From positions 1 to 15,800 of the forward strand of contig CAKPZU010000043.1 in assembly GCA_934215405.1 (NCBI GenBank): a stretch of DNA of 15,800 nt, read 5' to 3'. Positions 1 through 6,025 of the stretch are shown piece after piece. The stretch comes from an uncultured Bacilli bacterium. GTDB lineage: Bacteria; Bacillota_I; Bacilli_A; RFN20; CAG-631. Position 1 is the stretch's first letter. Each line of letters starts with the position of its first letter. Under the pieces are notes generated by a model that was not told where the DNA came from, made no database searches, and saw only the letters and a list, made by a program, of their open reading frames with translations. Position numbers and translations under genes: made by a program.

Positions 1-38
1 GTACGGATACTTATCTTTTTTTGAAAGGAAATACTAAT

Positions 39-971
39 ATGGAACAAAAAATTTTAATTTTATCATCATTGCTTAAAGAAAGAATATGGGGTGGAAGCTT
101 TTTTAAGGATGTTTTAAAAAAGACTACTAGTGATGAAAAAATAGGAGAAATGTGGTCATGTAGTGCTATTAAGGATAGTGAATCTATTATTATTAATGGA
201 AAGTTAAAGGGTGAAAAGCTAAGTGATTGCTTTAAAAATCATAAAGAGCTATTTAATAATTCTACACTTAATGAATTTCCAATACTTATAAAGCTAATAG
301 CTACTAGTGATGTTTTATCAGTTCAGGTTCATCCAGATGATACATATGCTAAGGAACATGAAAATTCAATGGGTAAAACTGAAGGCTGGTTAATTTTAAA
401 AACTAAAGAAAATTCCAATATTATTATTTCTCATAATGCTAAAAACAAAGAAGAATTAATTAATTATATTAAGAATGATGATTATGAGCATTTATTAACA
501 AAAGTAAAAGTACAAGAAGGTGAATTTTATCCAATTCCTTCTAAAACTATTCATGCTTTAGGAAAGGATTTATTATTACTTGAAATTCAACAATCAAGTG
601 ATATTACATATCGTTTTTATGATTACCATCGTAAGGATAAAAATGGTAATGAAAGGCCATTACATATAAAGCAAGCTATTGAATGCACATCATTTACACC
701 ATATAATTATGAAATTAAAAATATCTTAAAGGAAGATAGCTGTATAGTTTGGGAAAATCAATACTTCTTAGTAAGCGAGCAAAAAATAAATGATAGCTTT
801 ATAATTAATAATACTAATCATGATTACTTAATAGTTAGTGTTGTAAAAGGAAGTATAAAGGTTAATGAATATACATTAAATTTAGGAGATTGCTTTATAA
901 TTACATCACTTTGTGAAAAGCAAGAAATATTAGGAAATGGTATTATTGTTATTACAAAAAGCTTAATATAA
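39..971 (+). CDS. manA: Mannose-6-phosphate isomerase, class I
   Basis: The protein interconverts mannose-6-phosphate and fructose-6-phosphate in the cytoplasm, linking mannose use or mannosylation to glycolysis. The cupin metal site typical of class I (short, Firmicute) ManA is visible: SVQVHPDD (Q96, H98), KTEGW (E115) and SKTIHAL (H172), followed by the TYRFYDY segment with the conserved Arg192. The N-terminal LKERIWGG is also typical. Length is 310 residues, close to the usual 310-320, so the gene looks complete. I chose the ATG at 39 because AAAGGA at 24-29 sits 9 bases before it. An in-frame TTG at 21 would add six residues but overlaps that ribosome binding site. The upstream promoter lies outside the window. 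It converges on the broken GNAT locus and shares a hairpin terminator with it. Confidence 0.95.
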   Translation: MEQKILILSSLLKERIWGGSFFKDVLKKTTSDEKIGEMWSCSAIKDSESIIINGKLKGEKLSDCFKNHKELFNNSTLNEFPILIKLIATSDVLSVQVHPDDTYAKEHENSMGKTEGWLILKTKENSNIIISHNAKNKEELINYIKNDDYEHLLTKVKVQEGEFYPIPSKTIHALGKDLLLLEIQQSSDITYRFYDYHRKDKNGNERPLHIKQAIECTSFTPYNYEIKNILKEDSCIVWENQYFLVSEQKINDSFIINNTNHDYLIVSVVKGSIKVNEYTLNLGDCFIITSLCEKQEILGNGIIVITKSLI

Positions 972-979
972 AAACTATA

Positions 980-1008
980 GGCCCAACAAATTCGTTGAGC
1001 CAATTTTA
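980..1008. terminator. Bidirectional hairpin terminator between manA and the GNAT remnant
   Basis: Arms GGCCCAAC (980-987) and GTTGAGCC (994-1001) pair with one C/A mismatch around a 6-base loop. On the plus strand AATTTTATT follows. On the minus strand the hairpin is followed by a short T run (complement of the A run at 971-974). It lies between two convergent coding ends. Confidence 0.7.
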
Positions 1009-1287
1009 TTATTTATAATTTTTTTTTAAAAGTATTGATAAATAAGTATCCTCAATATTTTCCATACTTGTTTTAAGCTTGATAAGTTTATAATGTTTAA
1101 ATCCATATTTTTCTTGTACTCTAAATGATTGATAGTTATTTGCAAAATGGCAACAAGTAATAAAATCTAAATGCTCTTCATTAAATAAATAAACTATAAC
1201 TGCATTTACTGCTTCAGCCATTAAGTTCTTACCCCAATAAGGCTTACACATATCTAGAACTTCTTGAAGCCTCGTTTCTTTTGCTAT
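1009..1287 (-). pseudogene. RimJ/RimL-type GNAT acetyltransferase, C-terminal fragment of a split gene
   Basis: This is the C-terminal half of a GNAT N-acetyltransferase of the Acetyltransf_3 group. It has the KPYWGKNLMAEAV acetyl-CoA-binding helix region, then the HFANNYQSFRVQEKYGFKHYK segment (the 'N.aS.rv.eK.GF' hallmark). The N-terminal strands and the GSLG segment are missing here and are found at 5554-5808. The open frame reaches back to 1287, where a TAG stops it. An ATG at 1251 could only make an 80-residue stub. The codons just before KPYWG do not match the family in this frame, but a neighbouring frame reads '...SRYV', suggesting a small frameshift as well as the large interruption. 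I infer a non-functional remnant. Confidence 0.75.
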
Positions 1288-1302
1288 CTATTTAAGATTA
1301 AA

Positions 1303-1617
1303 TTAATTTATTTGCCACTCTGGATACAAATCAACAATTGTTTGTGCCGTGCCATTACAAAGGTCACCATAATCACTTGACTTTCTTTCAATCATTTGTT
1401 TCATCAAGTCTTCATGATTGCCACGAATAAGAATTACTTTGACTTTGTATTTTAGAACGAAATCTATAATTTCTTTTATCTGACTTCCTCTATCAAACAA
1501 ATCGCCACAAAGAATTATTTTGTGTTCAGGGTTATTAAAGTCTAAACCTTTTTCTTTCAAAGCATTTTGCCACTCATCAAAAAATTCGTGTATATCGCTT
1601 GAAACAAAATATTTCAT
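1303..1617 (-). pseudogene. Calcineurin-like metallophosphoesterase, 3'-truncated
   Basis: This is the N-terminal half of a PPP-type (serine/threonine phosphatase or Ap4A-hydrolase-like) metallophosphoesterase. The first three metal motifs are intact: DIH (D8, H10), GDLFDRG (G38, D39, R43) and GNHE (66-69). Family members usually run past 200 residues and carry further His ligands in the C-terminal half. Here the frame ends after 104 residues, about 15 bases before the GNAT remnant begins, so the C-terminal metal ligands are lost. A good AGGAG ribosome binding site precedes the ATG at 1617. The gene starts 8 bases after the AbiEii stop, so it was probably cotranscribed with that toxin. Truncation at the cassette edge suggests a deletion or imperfect insertion there. 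Residual function is unlikely but cannot be excluded. Confidence 0.75.
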
Positions 1618-1625
1618 TCTTTCTC

Positions 1626-2468
1626 CTAAATTAAATTTATGAATTTTAGAATCAATGTTAGTTGCTGAATTGTATTTTCAAAAGTTATATCTTTGGCATA
1701 ACCAAACTGTGAAGAGTATGCTTGCCATAAAAAGTTTAGATTTTCATCATTTGAAATCAAATCAATTGTTTCTTTTATGTCATTAAAGATAAATTCGGTT
1801 TTACGGACTTTGGTTGTATTTTTTAAGGCCAAAATTAAATTGTTTTTGTTTAAATCTTTCAAATACAATTTACCAAGCATATAACAATCATAAAAATCTT
1901 TCATTCTTGTGGTTGTTATATTTTTAGATAAAATGCTCTCAATCTTTTCAGCAAAAATGGTTTCTATTGGATAGCAAGTAATATCAATTTTTCGTTTTTC
2001 AATTAACAAGTCATAGGAATATACAACTTCGCTTGGAGTAATGACATCACCAGTTGTTATATCAATTTGAATAATATTTTTAGTTCTATCTAGTTGACAT
2101 TTTAATCTTGCTCTAAATCCGCTATATTCAAATTCTTCACGAATTGATAAAACATCTAAAATTTCAAAAATAGTTCCATCATCAATTTTAATTTTAGAAA
2201 TCTCTTCTAACGCATTTTTAATAAATATTTCGTCAAGTGGGAGATTTTTTATTGTTAAGTCCATACCTTTGGTCATTCTAAAATCAACACCAACCATAGA
2301 TGAAATTAAAATTCCGCCTTTCAAAACGAAGTTGTTTTTATATTTACTTAATGAAATTCTCTCTAAAAATCTCTCCATAAAAAATCTTGTTAAAAGAATT
2401 TGTGGATTAAGATTATATTGTTTTGCCTTATTGTTAATTAAATCTTTCAATTGTTTTGATGTGTTCAT
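1626..2468 (-). CDS. AbiEii-family nucleotidyltransferase toxin (second AbiE pair), with altered DxD motif
   Basis: Toxin half of a type IV toxin-antitoxin or abortive-infection pair (AbiEii/AbiGii, DUF1814 nucleotidyltransferase fold). The 280 residues show the family order: KGG (50-52), R64/T66 before the metal motif, a third acid in IQID (D136), ETIFAEKIESIL (E174, K175) and RMKDFYD (R188, D191, D194). The oddity is at residues 68-70. The family's D-x-D reads G-M-D, coded GGT-ATG-GAC, so the first catalytic Asp is Gly. A single A-to-G change from GAT would explain it. The enzyme may therefore be weakened or inactive. The start overlaps the antitoxin stop as TAATG, with GGAGG 9-10 bases upstream, so translation is coupled. 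It is followed by the truncated phosphoesterase. Its identity to the other pair's toxin is low; they are separate lineages rather than a recent duplication. Confidence 0.9.
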   Translation of the reverse strand: MNTSKQLKDLINNKAKQYNLNPQILLTRFFMERFLERISLSKYKNNFVLKGGILISSMVGVDFRMTKGMDLTIKNLPLDEIFIKNALEEISKIKIDDGTIFEILDVLSIREEFEYSGFRARLKCQLDRTKNIIQIDITTGDVITPSEVVYSYDLLIEKRKIDITCYPIETIFAEKIESILSKNITTTRMKDFYDCYMLGKLYLKDLNKNNLILALKNTTKVRKTEFIFNDIKETIDLISNDENLNFLWQAYSSQFGYAKDITFENTIQQLTLILKFINLI

Positions 2469-3058
2469 TAAAGCAATACCTCCAACTTTTCTCTTAATTG
2501 TTTATCAACACCAAGAACCTTTGCATATTTCATTAGTTTAACAGTATCTCTGTTTGGTAGTTTTAAATAATTTTTCAATGCTTCTACTTGAACAAATTTA
2601 TCTCCAACATACTTATCACTAAACAAATCACAAATCGTTCTGTGAATATCATGGCATTTTACAATATTACCAAACATCGTTTTAATTGTTGTAATACCCA
2701 AATTATAGATATCGTCATTTTCACGAACCAAAACCGTATTATTGTGTGAAGCCTTTGCAAAGTAATTTAATGGTGTTGCTCCATAAATAATTTCAATATC
2801 TCTTGTGGTAAGATTCCACAAATAAGCCGATGTGAAAGATGAAAATATAACTTTAGAATAATTCATTTGATAAACATACAACAAATCTACAAACTTATCA
2901 CTTTCAATATATATTCCACGAGCAACTTTTTCAAGGATTCCATCTTCAACAGCAAACTTTAAATAATCTTTTGCAATTTTATTCAAACTTAAATCTTTTG
3001 TAAATACATATCCATTATTTTGTTTTGCAAGTTCTAATAATTTGGTATAGTTTCTCAT
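2468..3058 (-). CDS. AbiEi-family antitoxin / transcriptional autorepressor (second AbiE pair)
   Basis: Antitoxin partner of the AbiEii at 1626-2468. About the first 55 residues form a winged-helix-like segment ending in the family signature '...ILEKVARGIYI'. A C-terminal AbiEi domain follows, with FSSFTSAYLWNL, IYGATPLNY and the KCHDIHRTICDLF segment. Known AbiEi proteins neutralise the toxin without stable binding and repress their own operon through inverted repeats. I prefer the ATG at 3058 (196 residues), with GAGG 6 bases upstream. An in-frame ATG at 3070 would add four residues but has no ribosome binding site and touches the operator-like repeat. The gene shares TAATG with the toxin. 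The same fold class is found at 4474-5211, but that protein is longer and clearly divergent. Confidence 0.88.
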   Translation of the reverse strand: MRNYTKLLELAKQNNGYVFTKDLSLNKIAKDYLKFAVEDGILEKVARGIYIESDKFVDLLYVYQMNYSKVIFSSFTSAYLWNLTTRDIEIIYGATPLNYFAKASHNNTVLVRENDDIYNLGITTIKTMFGNIVKCHDIHRTICDLFSDKYVGDKFVQVEALKNYLKLPNRDTVKLMKYAKVLGVDKQLREKLEVLL

Positions 3059-3069
3059 TTCACACCTCA

Positions 3070-3115
3070 TTGACTTTTACAACAATAATTTATTATATTT
3101 TGTTGCGAAAGTCAA
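3070..3115 (-). promoter_or_regulatory. Inverted-repeat operator over the promoter of the second AbiE operon
   Basis: Two 16-base arms at 3070-3085 and 3100-3115 are inverted copies with 14 of 16 matches (outer half TTGACTTT / AAAGTCAA), separated by a 14-base AT-only centre. On the minus strand a TTGACT (3115-3110) is followed 17 bases later by TAAATT, and a perfect TATAAT (3097-3092) lies in the centre. The promoter therefore probably lies inside the repeat. The position, just upstream of the AbiEi ribosome binding site, fits AbiEi autorepression as described for AbiE systems. Binding is inferred. Confidence 0.65.
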
Positions 3116-3217
3116 TAAATATATAAACTTTTTTTGTATAGTCTACAAAAGTTTTAGACAGTTTTATATAGTTTTAAAACACTTAATTTAACCAAATTTG
3201 TGCATTTAGGTGTTAAA

Positions 3218-3246
3218 AGTGTAGTAAACCAAAATTTTACTACACT
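3218..3246. repeat. Perfect 11-bp inverted repeat (hairpin)
   Basis: AGTGTAGTAAA (3218-3228) and TTTACTACACT (3236-3246) are exact reverse complements around a 7-base loop. On the plus strand a run of six T begins about 8 bases later. On the minus strand only four T follow directly. It could be a terminator, an operator or an end of a mobile module. No matching copy was seen elsewhere in the window. Confidence 0.7.
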
Positions 3247-3340
3247 AATTGATTTTTTATATCTCAAATTCGCTTATTTTATGGGCGATTTAGAAGATAG
3301 AGCGAAACTCTTGTATGCTAGAATAGAGTTTTGGTAAGGT

Positions 3341-3367
3341 GGTGGCACGGGTCCGATTCCTGTCACC
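3341..3367 (+). other. tRNA/tmRNA T-arm-like hairpin, possible attachment-site remnant
   Basis: ACGGG-TCCGATT-CCTGT (3347-3363) folds as a 5-bp stem with a 7-base loop matching the T-loop consensus TTCRANY at six of seven positions (C for the second T). GGTG (3341-3344) and CACC (3364-3367) extend the stem across a 2-base bulge. This resembles the 3' end of a tRNA or tmRNA, a usual integration target. No complete cloverleaf, CCA end or 5' acceptor strand could be assembled from the 90 bases upstream, so it is at most a fragment. Confidence 0.3.
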
Positions 3368-3538
3368 AGTTACATTAAATGAAAATCGTTAATACACCAA
3401 TAAATAAAGGCTTTTAGCAATTTTTTATTTTATAAATTTTTATGGCATGACTCTCTTCAAAAAATACATTAGGTTTAAATGATAATATTATCTTATCTTT
3501 AATGATTTTGCATCTTAATAGTTTTTATTTTTCAACTA

Positions 3539-4474
3539 TTATTTTTTACATCTCCACAATGCCATTGGGTGATGAGAAAAGTTTTCAACCATATCCTTAT
3601 CATCAAATAGCAATTCGGGTTTGTAATTTTTATTTCTAAATTCGTTTATAAAAGTTGTTTCTTGTGGTGTTAGAGTTATCAATTCTTTTAGATAGTTAAT
3701 AACTTTTTCTTTTGCTTGCTCCAAATCAAACCTGTCAGTTTTTGATATAACTGGTTTTAATTGAGTTTTGAATTTCATAAAATTAATTTTTTCAATATTA
3801 TCAAAATTTAGAATGTAAATATCTTGCTCACCACCAACCATATTATAGAAAATTAAGCATTTTTTTAATAACTCTGTGTCTTTAATTATATCGTTTTCTA
3901 TCATTGCATTAACATCATATAAATCTCTTGGTGTTGCACGAGAAAGTAATGCGTTTATTTTACTAGCATATAGTTCAACATTATTCAATGCCAAAATTTC
4001 AAATGGTTCAATTACGCCTTTTGCCATTATACTTTTTTGCTCTAGTGGTAAAATATGACATCTATCCATAAAATTAATTTCAATTTTTATATTATCTCTA
4101 TTTCCAGCATTATTTATATAGTTAAACACAAAGGATAGCAAAGCATAGTGTTCTCTTGGCGAAACCATCAAAGAATAGCCTTCTTGCCACATATAATCAG
4201 TAAGTCTTTTTGTAAACTTTGATTTGATTTCGGCAATTTCGTCTTTGCTTAAATTTTCGGTAAAATCTAAATCAATATCAACAGAAAGTCGTGGAAGTTC
4301 AATAGCAGTCAAATTGATAGCCGTTCCGCCTTTAAGTGCTAGTTTGCCCTTAAACAAATTATCCGTATTTAAAAATTTTAATATTTCAGCAAGTCTTAAA
4401 ACCTTTTCAAGATTGTCTTTAATAAAGTTTGTTTTTGCCGACAATTCTGCCAAGTATTGTTTTGAGTAATTCAT
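3539..4474 (-). CDS. AbiEii-family nucleotidyltransferase toxin (first AbiE pair)
   Basis: A 311-residue toxin of the AbiEii/AbiGii nucleotidyltransferase family. Characterised relatives (AbiEii, mycobacterial MenT) act as NTP-dependent growth inhibitors, and the MenT toxins modify tRNA 3' ends. All expected motifs are intact: KGG (48-50), R62 then the metal pair D66-I-D68, an acidic strand IKIEIN (E132), ELYASKINALLSRATPRDLYD with E167, K172, R183, D184 and D187. The start shares TAATG with the antitoxin stop, and GGAGG lies 6 bases before the ATG, so the pair is translationally coupled. This copy looks catalytically competent, unlike the toxin at 1626-2468. The C-terminal third (about 230-311) is less conserved and ends in HHPMALWRCKK. 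No membrane segment or signal peptide is seen. Confidence 0.92.
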   Translation of the reverse strand: MNYSKQYLAELSAKTNFIKDNLEKVLRLAEILKFLNTDNLFKGKLALKGGTAINLTAIELPRLSVDIDLDFTENLSKDEIAEIKSKFTKRLTDYMWQEGYSLMVSPREHYALLSFVFNYINNAGNRDNIKIEINFMDRCHILPLEQKSIMAKGVIEPFEILALNNVELYASKINALLSRATPRDLYDVNAMIENDIIKDTELLKKCLIFYNMVGGEQDIYILNFDNIEKINFMKFKTQLKPVISKTDRFDLEQAKEKVINYLKELITLTPQETTFINEFRNKNYKPELLFDDKDMVENFSHHPMALWRCKK

Positions 4475-5211
4475 TAGTATCCTCCGTTAATGCGAGATTT
4501 GATATTTTTAGGCACAATCAAATTCCATTTTTCATTTAGTTCGGTATCTTTAAATTCGTATTGCATAAAGTAATTAACTTTTTTGCTTACGTGAGATTTG
4601 CATTCTATAAAAAACTCGTTTGATAAGTCTAGTTGATTATTATAAAGTTCAAATAGAAATCCAACTTTTTGATATAAGTACATTTTGTTAATATCTTTCA
4701 AAATCTCTAACAATTTGCTTTCATTAACATGCTTAATTTGTTCAAGTGCATTTAAAACTTCTTCAATACCACCAGCTAGGTATGTGTTGTCAATGCAATC
4801 AATGATTGTTTTTTCAAGAGATGAAACCATAATTCCTTCACTTACAATATCATTAACAAACTTGATGTTTTTGACAGGTTTGCATATATATTCATTATCT
4901 TCAAAAATAAAATTATTGAATTTTGTTAAACTGCCAACCAAAACATCGCCAAAAGCCTGATTTGCAAAACCATAATACTCTAAAGCCGAATGATAGCAAA
5001 CAAAAGAAGTATTTGAAATTTTGCTGGCAATTTCAAATTTAGTTGAATAGATATCATTTGTTGATGGGTCAATTAAAGCATAAAGATTGTTGCGAATCTT
5101 TTTATAAGTTTTTGATTTTAATTTTAAAGCAATCCAGTTTGAATATTGCTTTTCATCTTTAAACTTATTTACCATTTCCTCTTTAGTTATAAGTTTAGGC
5201 AATCTTTCCAT
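4474..5211 (-). CDS. AbiEi-family antitoxin / autorepressor (first AbiE pair)
   Basis: Antitoxin partner of the AbiEii at 3539-4474. It is 245 residues from the ATG at 5211. That start is supported by AAGGGG 7 bases upstream. An in-frame GTG at 5253 would add 14 residues but lies across the -10 box and has no ribosome binding site. The N-terminal 60 residues look like the winged-helix AbiEi domain (LPKLITKEEMVNKF, then KIRNNLYALI). The middle carries SNTSFVCYHSALEYYGF, a typical AbiEi core, and VSSLEKTIIDCID. Expected roles are neutralising the toxin and repressing the operon. Little obvious residue identity is shared with the antitoxin at 2468-3058. Confidence 0.9.
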   Translation of the reverse strand: MERLPKLITKEEMVNKFKDEKQYSNWIALKLKSKTYKKIRNNLYALIDPSTNDIYSTKFEIASKISNTSFVCYHSALEYYGFANQAFGDVLVGSLTKFNNFIFEDNEYICKPVKNIKFVNDIVSEGIMVSSLEKTIIDCIDNTYLAGGIEEVLNALEQIKHVNESKLLEILKDINKMYLYQKVGFLFELYNNQLDLSNEFFIECKSHVSKKVNYFMQYEFKDTELNEKWNLIVPKNIKSRINGGY

Positions 5212-5243
5212 AACAAAACCCCTTATCTTTTTGATTATTACCA

Positions 5244-5272
5244 ATAATATCACAAAAAACTTATAAATTCAA
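5244..5272 (-). promoter_or_regulatory. Promoter of the first AbiE operon
   Basis: On the minus strand TTGAAT (complement of 5267-5272) and TATTAT (complement of 5244-5249) are spaced by exactly 17 bases, about 33 bases before the ATG at 5211. The -10 lies in an imperfect palindrome at 5232-5252 (ATTATT-GGT-AATAAT core on the minus strand). TCAA-GTATT-TTGA surrounds the -35 edge (5269-5281). These are plausible AbiEi operator half-sites. Confidence 0.6.
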
Positions 5273-5553
5273 GTATTTTGAGTAATATTTAGTAGTGCAG
5301 TTATTTCTTTATTTATACTAAGTCAACAAGACAGTTTAGAGTATCATTAAATGGAAAGAAACAAATCAATTTACATAGTTTTAGGTAGGTTTAGAACACC
5401 AAAATTGGTAAAAATTATGCTTGAAGATACATTTAGGTACATGAGATTTTGAAAATTATGTTCACTAAAAGATAAAATACTAGCGAAAATGCTAGTATTT
5501 ATGGGTGGTTTAGGGGTGGGGGCACAAGTTTGTGGCAAAGGTTCATGTGTTAG
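5273..5553. other. Upstream edge of the inserted cassette, no gene
   Basis: No supported gene. It contains a strong hairpin (5475-5500) and, at 5501-5545, a G-rich patch on the plus strand (GGGTGG...GGGGTGGGGG) that contrasts with the AT-rich surroundings. A 33-codon plus-strand frame at 5351-5452 lacks a ribosome binding site and is not called. The GNAT reading frame breaks at about 5554-5560, so this stretch is probably the entering end of the insertion. Confidence 0.5.
5475..5500 (-). terminator. Intrinsic terminator-like hairpin at the cassette edge
   Basis: AAATACTAGC (5475-5484) and GCTAGTATTT (5491-5500) are perfect 10-base reverse complements with a 6-base loop. On the minus strand the hairpin is followed by TATCTTTT, so it could stop readthrough from the disrupted upstream operon before it enters the AbiE genes. 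Confidence 0.6.
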
Positions 5554-5808
5554 TTAAACAAAGCCAAGTGAGCCTATAACCTTATTATCATAAACTAAAG
5601 CAAAGGTTTTCTTTTCTTTAATAAATAGATTTAAGATTTCTAAAGATGTTTCTTTATTTTCATGATGTTTCCAACCTGCCATTTCACCAACGCCTTCAAC
5701 ACTAGCATACTCATAAAAATCATCTAAGTCAGTTAGTTTAAAAGCTCTTAAAACTAAACGATTGGTTTTTAAAATTACATTTGTTATATCGATATTTTTC
5801 TTATTCAT
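5554..5808 (-). pseudogene. RimJ/RimL-type GNAT acetyltransferase, N-terminal fragment of a split gene
   Basis: The 84 residues are the N-terminal half of an Acetyltransf_3-type N-acetyltransferase: ILKTNRLVLRAFKLTDLDDFYEYAS (the family's 'l.T.RL.LR.....D'), then VGEMAGWKHH and FALVYDNKVIGSLGF. The frame then hits TAA where family members continue for another 90-100 residues. The missing half, beginning at PYWGKNLM, is on the same strand at 1009-1287. The ATG at 5808 overlaps the end of the small frameshifted gene upstream by 8 bases, so it was the last gene of the M48 operon. I infer one ancestral acetyltransferase of roughly 180 residues, split by the AbiE cassette. The stub lacks the acetyl-CoA-binding part and should be inactive. 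Confidence 0.75.
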
Positions 5809-6021
5809 GTAATTCTTTCTTTTCCTTTAAATAACTTTCTTTTAAGCTATCACGTGGCTTAATTTTATATTTTTTAACTAAATAATATATAAGTGAATAT
5901 ATTCTTTTTGATAACCATCAAGAGCATAAGTAAACAAAATATATAGCTTAACTTCGTTATCACTTGAAATCATATTAAAAACAATTTCTTCTTGCTTAGT
6001 TAATTGCTCATCAGCTTTCAT
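5801..6021 (-). pseudogene. Small conserved-looking protein, frameshifted
   Basis: An ATG at 6021, with AAGGAAGAG 7 bases upstream, starts a frame that begins MKADEQLTKQEEIVF and stops at TAG after 47 codons (…YIHLYII). Shifting by two bases at the TTATATATTATTTAG run (about 5878-5892) restores an open frame reading …LVKKYKIKPRDSLKES… to a TAA at 5801. The two halves then form a charged, probably helical protein of about 73 residues. An extra AT in an AT-repeat is the likely lesion, or possibly a sequencing error. The start lies 4 bases after the M48 peptidase stop, and the restored end overlaps the GNAT start, which supports it as an operon member. I do not recognise the family. Confidence 0.55.
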
Positions 6022-6025
6022 ATGT

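Larger units (their letters stand above)
3116..3538. other. Intergenic spacer between the two AbiE pairs
   Basis: This stretch of more than 400 bases has no convincing gene on either strand. It holds an imperfect 19-base palindrome (3141-3159, GTCTA...TAGAC), a perfect 11-bp hairpin (3218-3246), a tRNA T-arm-like element (3341-3367) embedded in DNA less AT-rich than the rest, and an AATAGTT/AACTATT inverted repeat at the toxin gene's end (3517-3540). The mixture looks like a patchwork joint between two separately acquired modules. Confidence 0.6.

Noticed and set aside
3330..3367. T-box riboswitch (AAGGTGGTGGCACGG resembles the T-box core)
   Set aside because: The invariant ACC of the core is missing, no terminator T run follows, and no plus-strand aminoacyl-tRNA synthetase or amino-acid gene lies downstream.
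3261..3375. Complete tRNA gene
   Set aside because: Only the T-arm is convincing. No 5' acceptor strand pairs with the 3' flank, the anticodon arm would need a 13-15 base loop, and there is no CCA.
5351..5452. 33-codon plus-strand frame starting ATGGAAAGAAAC, reading IYIVLGRFRTPKL
   Set aside because: No ribosome binding site, short, and ends in TGA, unlike all other genes here. The weak resemblance to the start of a peptidase-like family is not enough to call it.
1252..5553. Integrase, transposase or terminal inverted repeats for the inserted cassette
   Set aside because: No recombinase motif was found in any frame. Comparing 1255-1310 with 5500-5570 shows only very short shared words (for example AAGCC), so the mobilisation mechanism is not visible.
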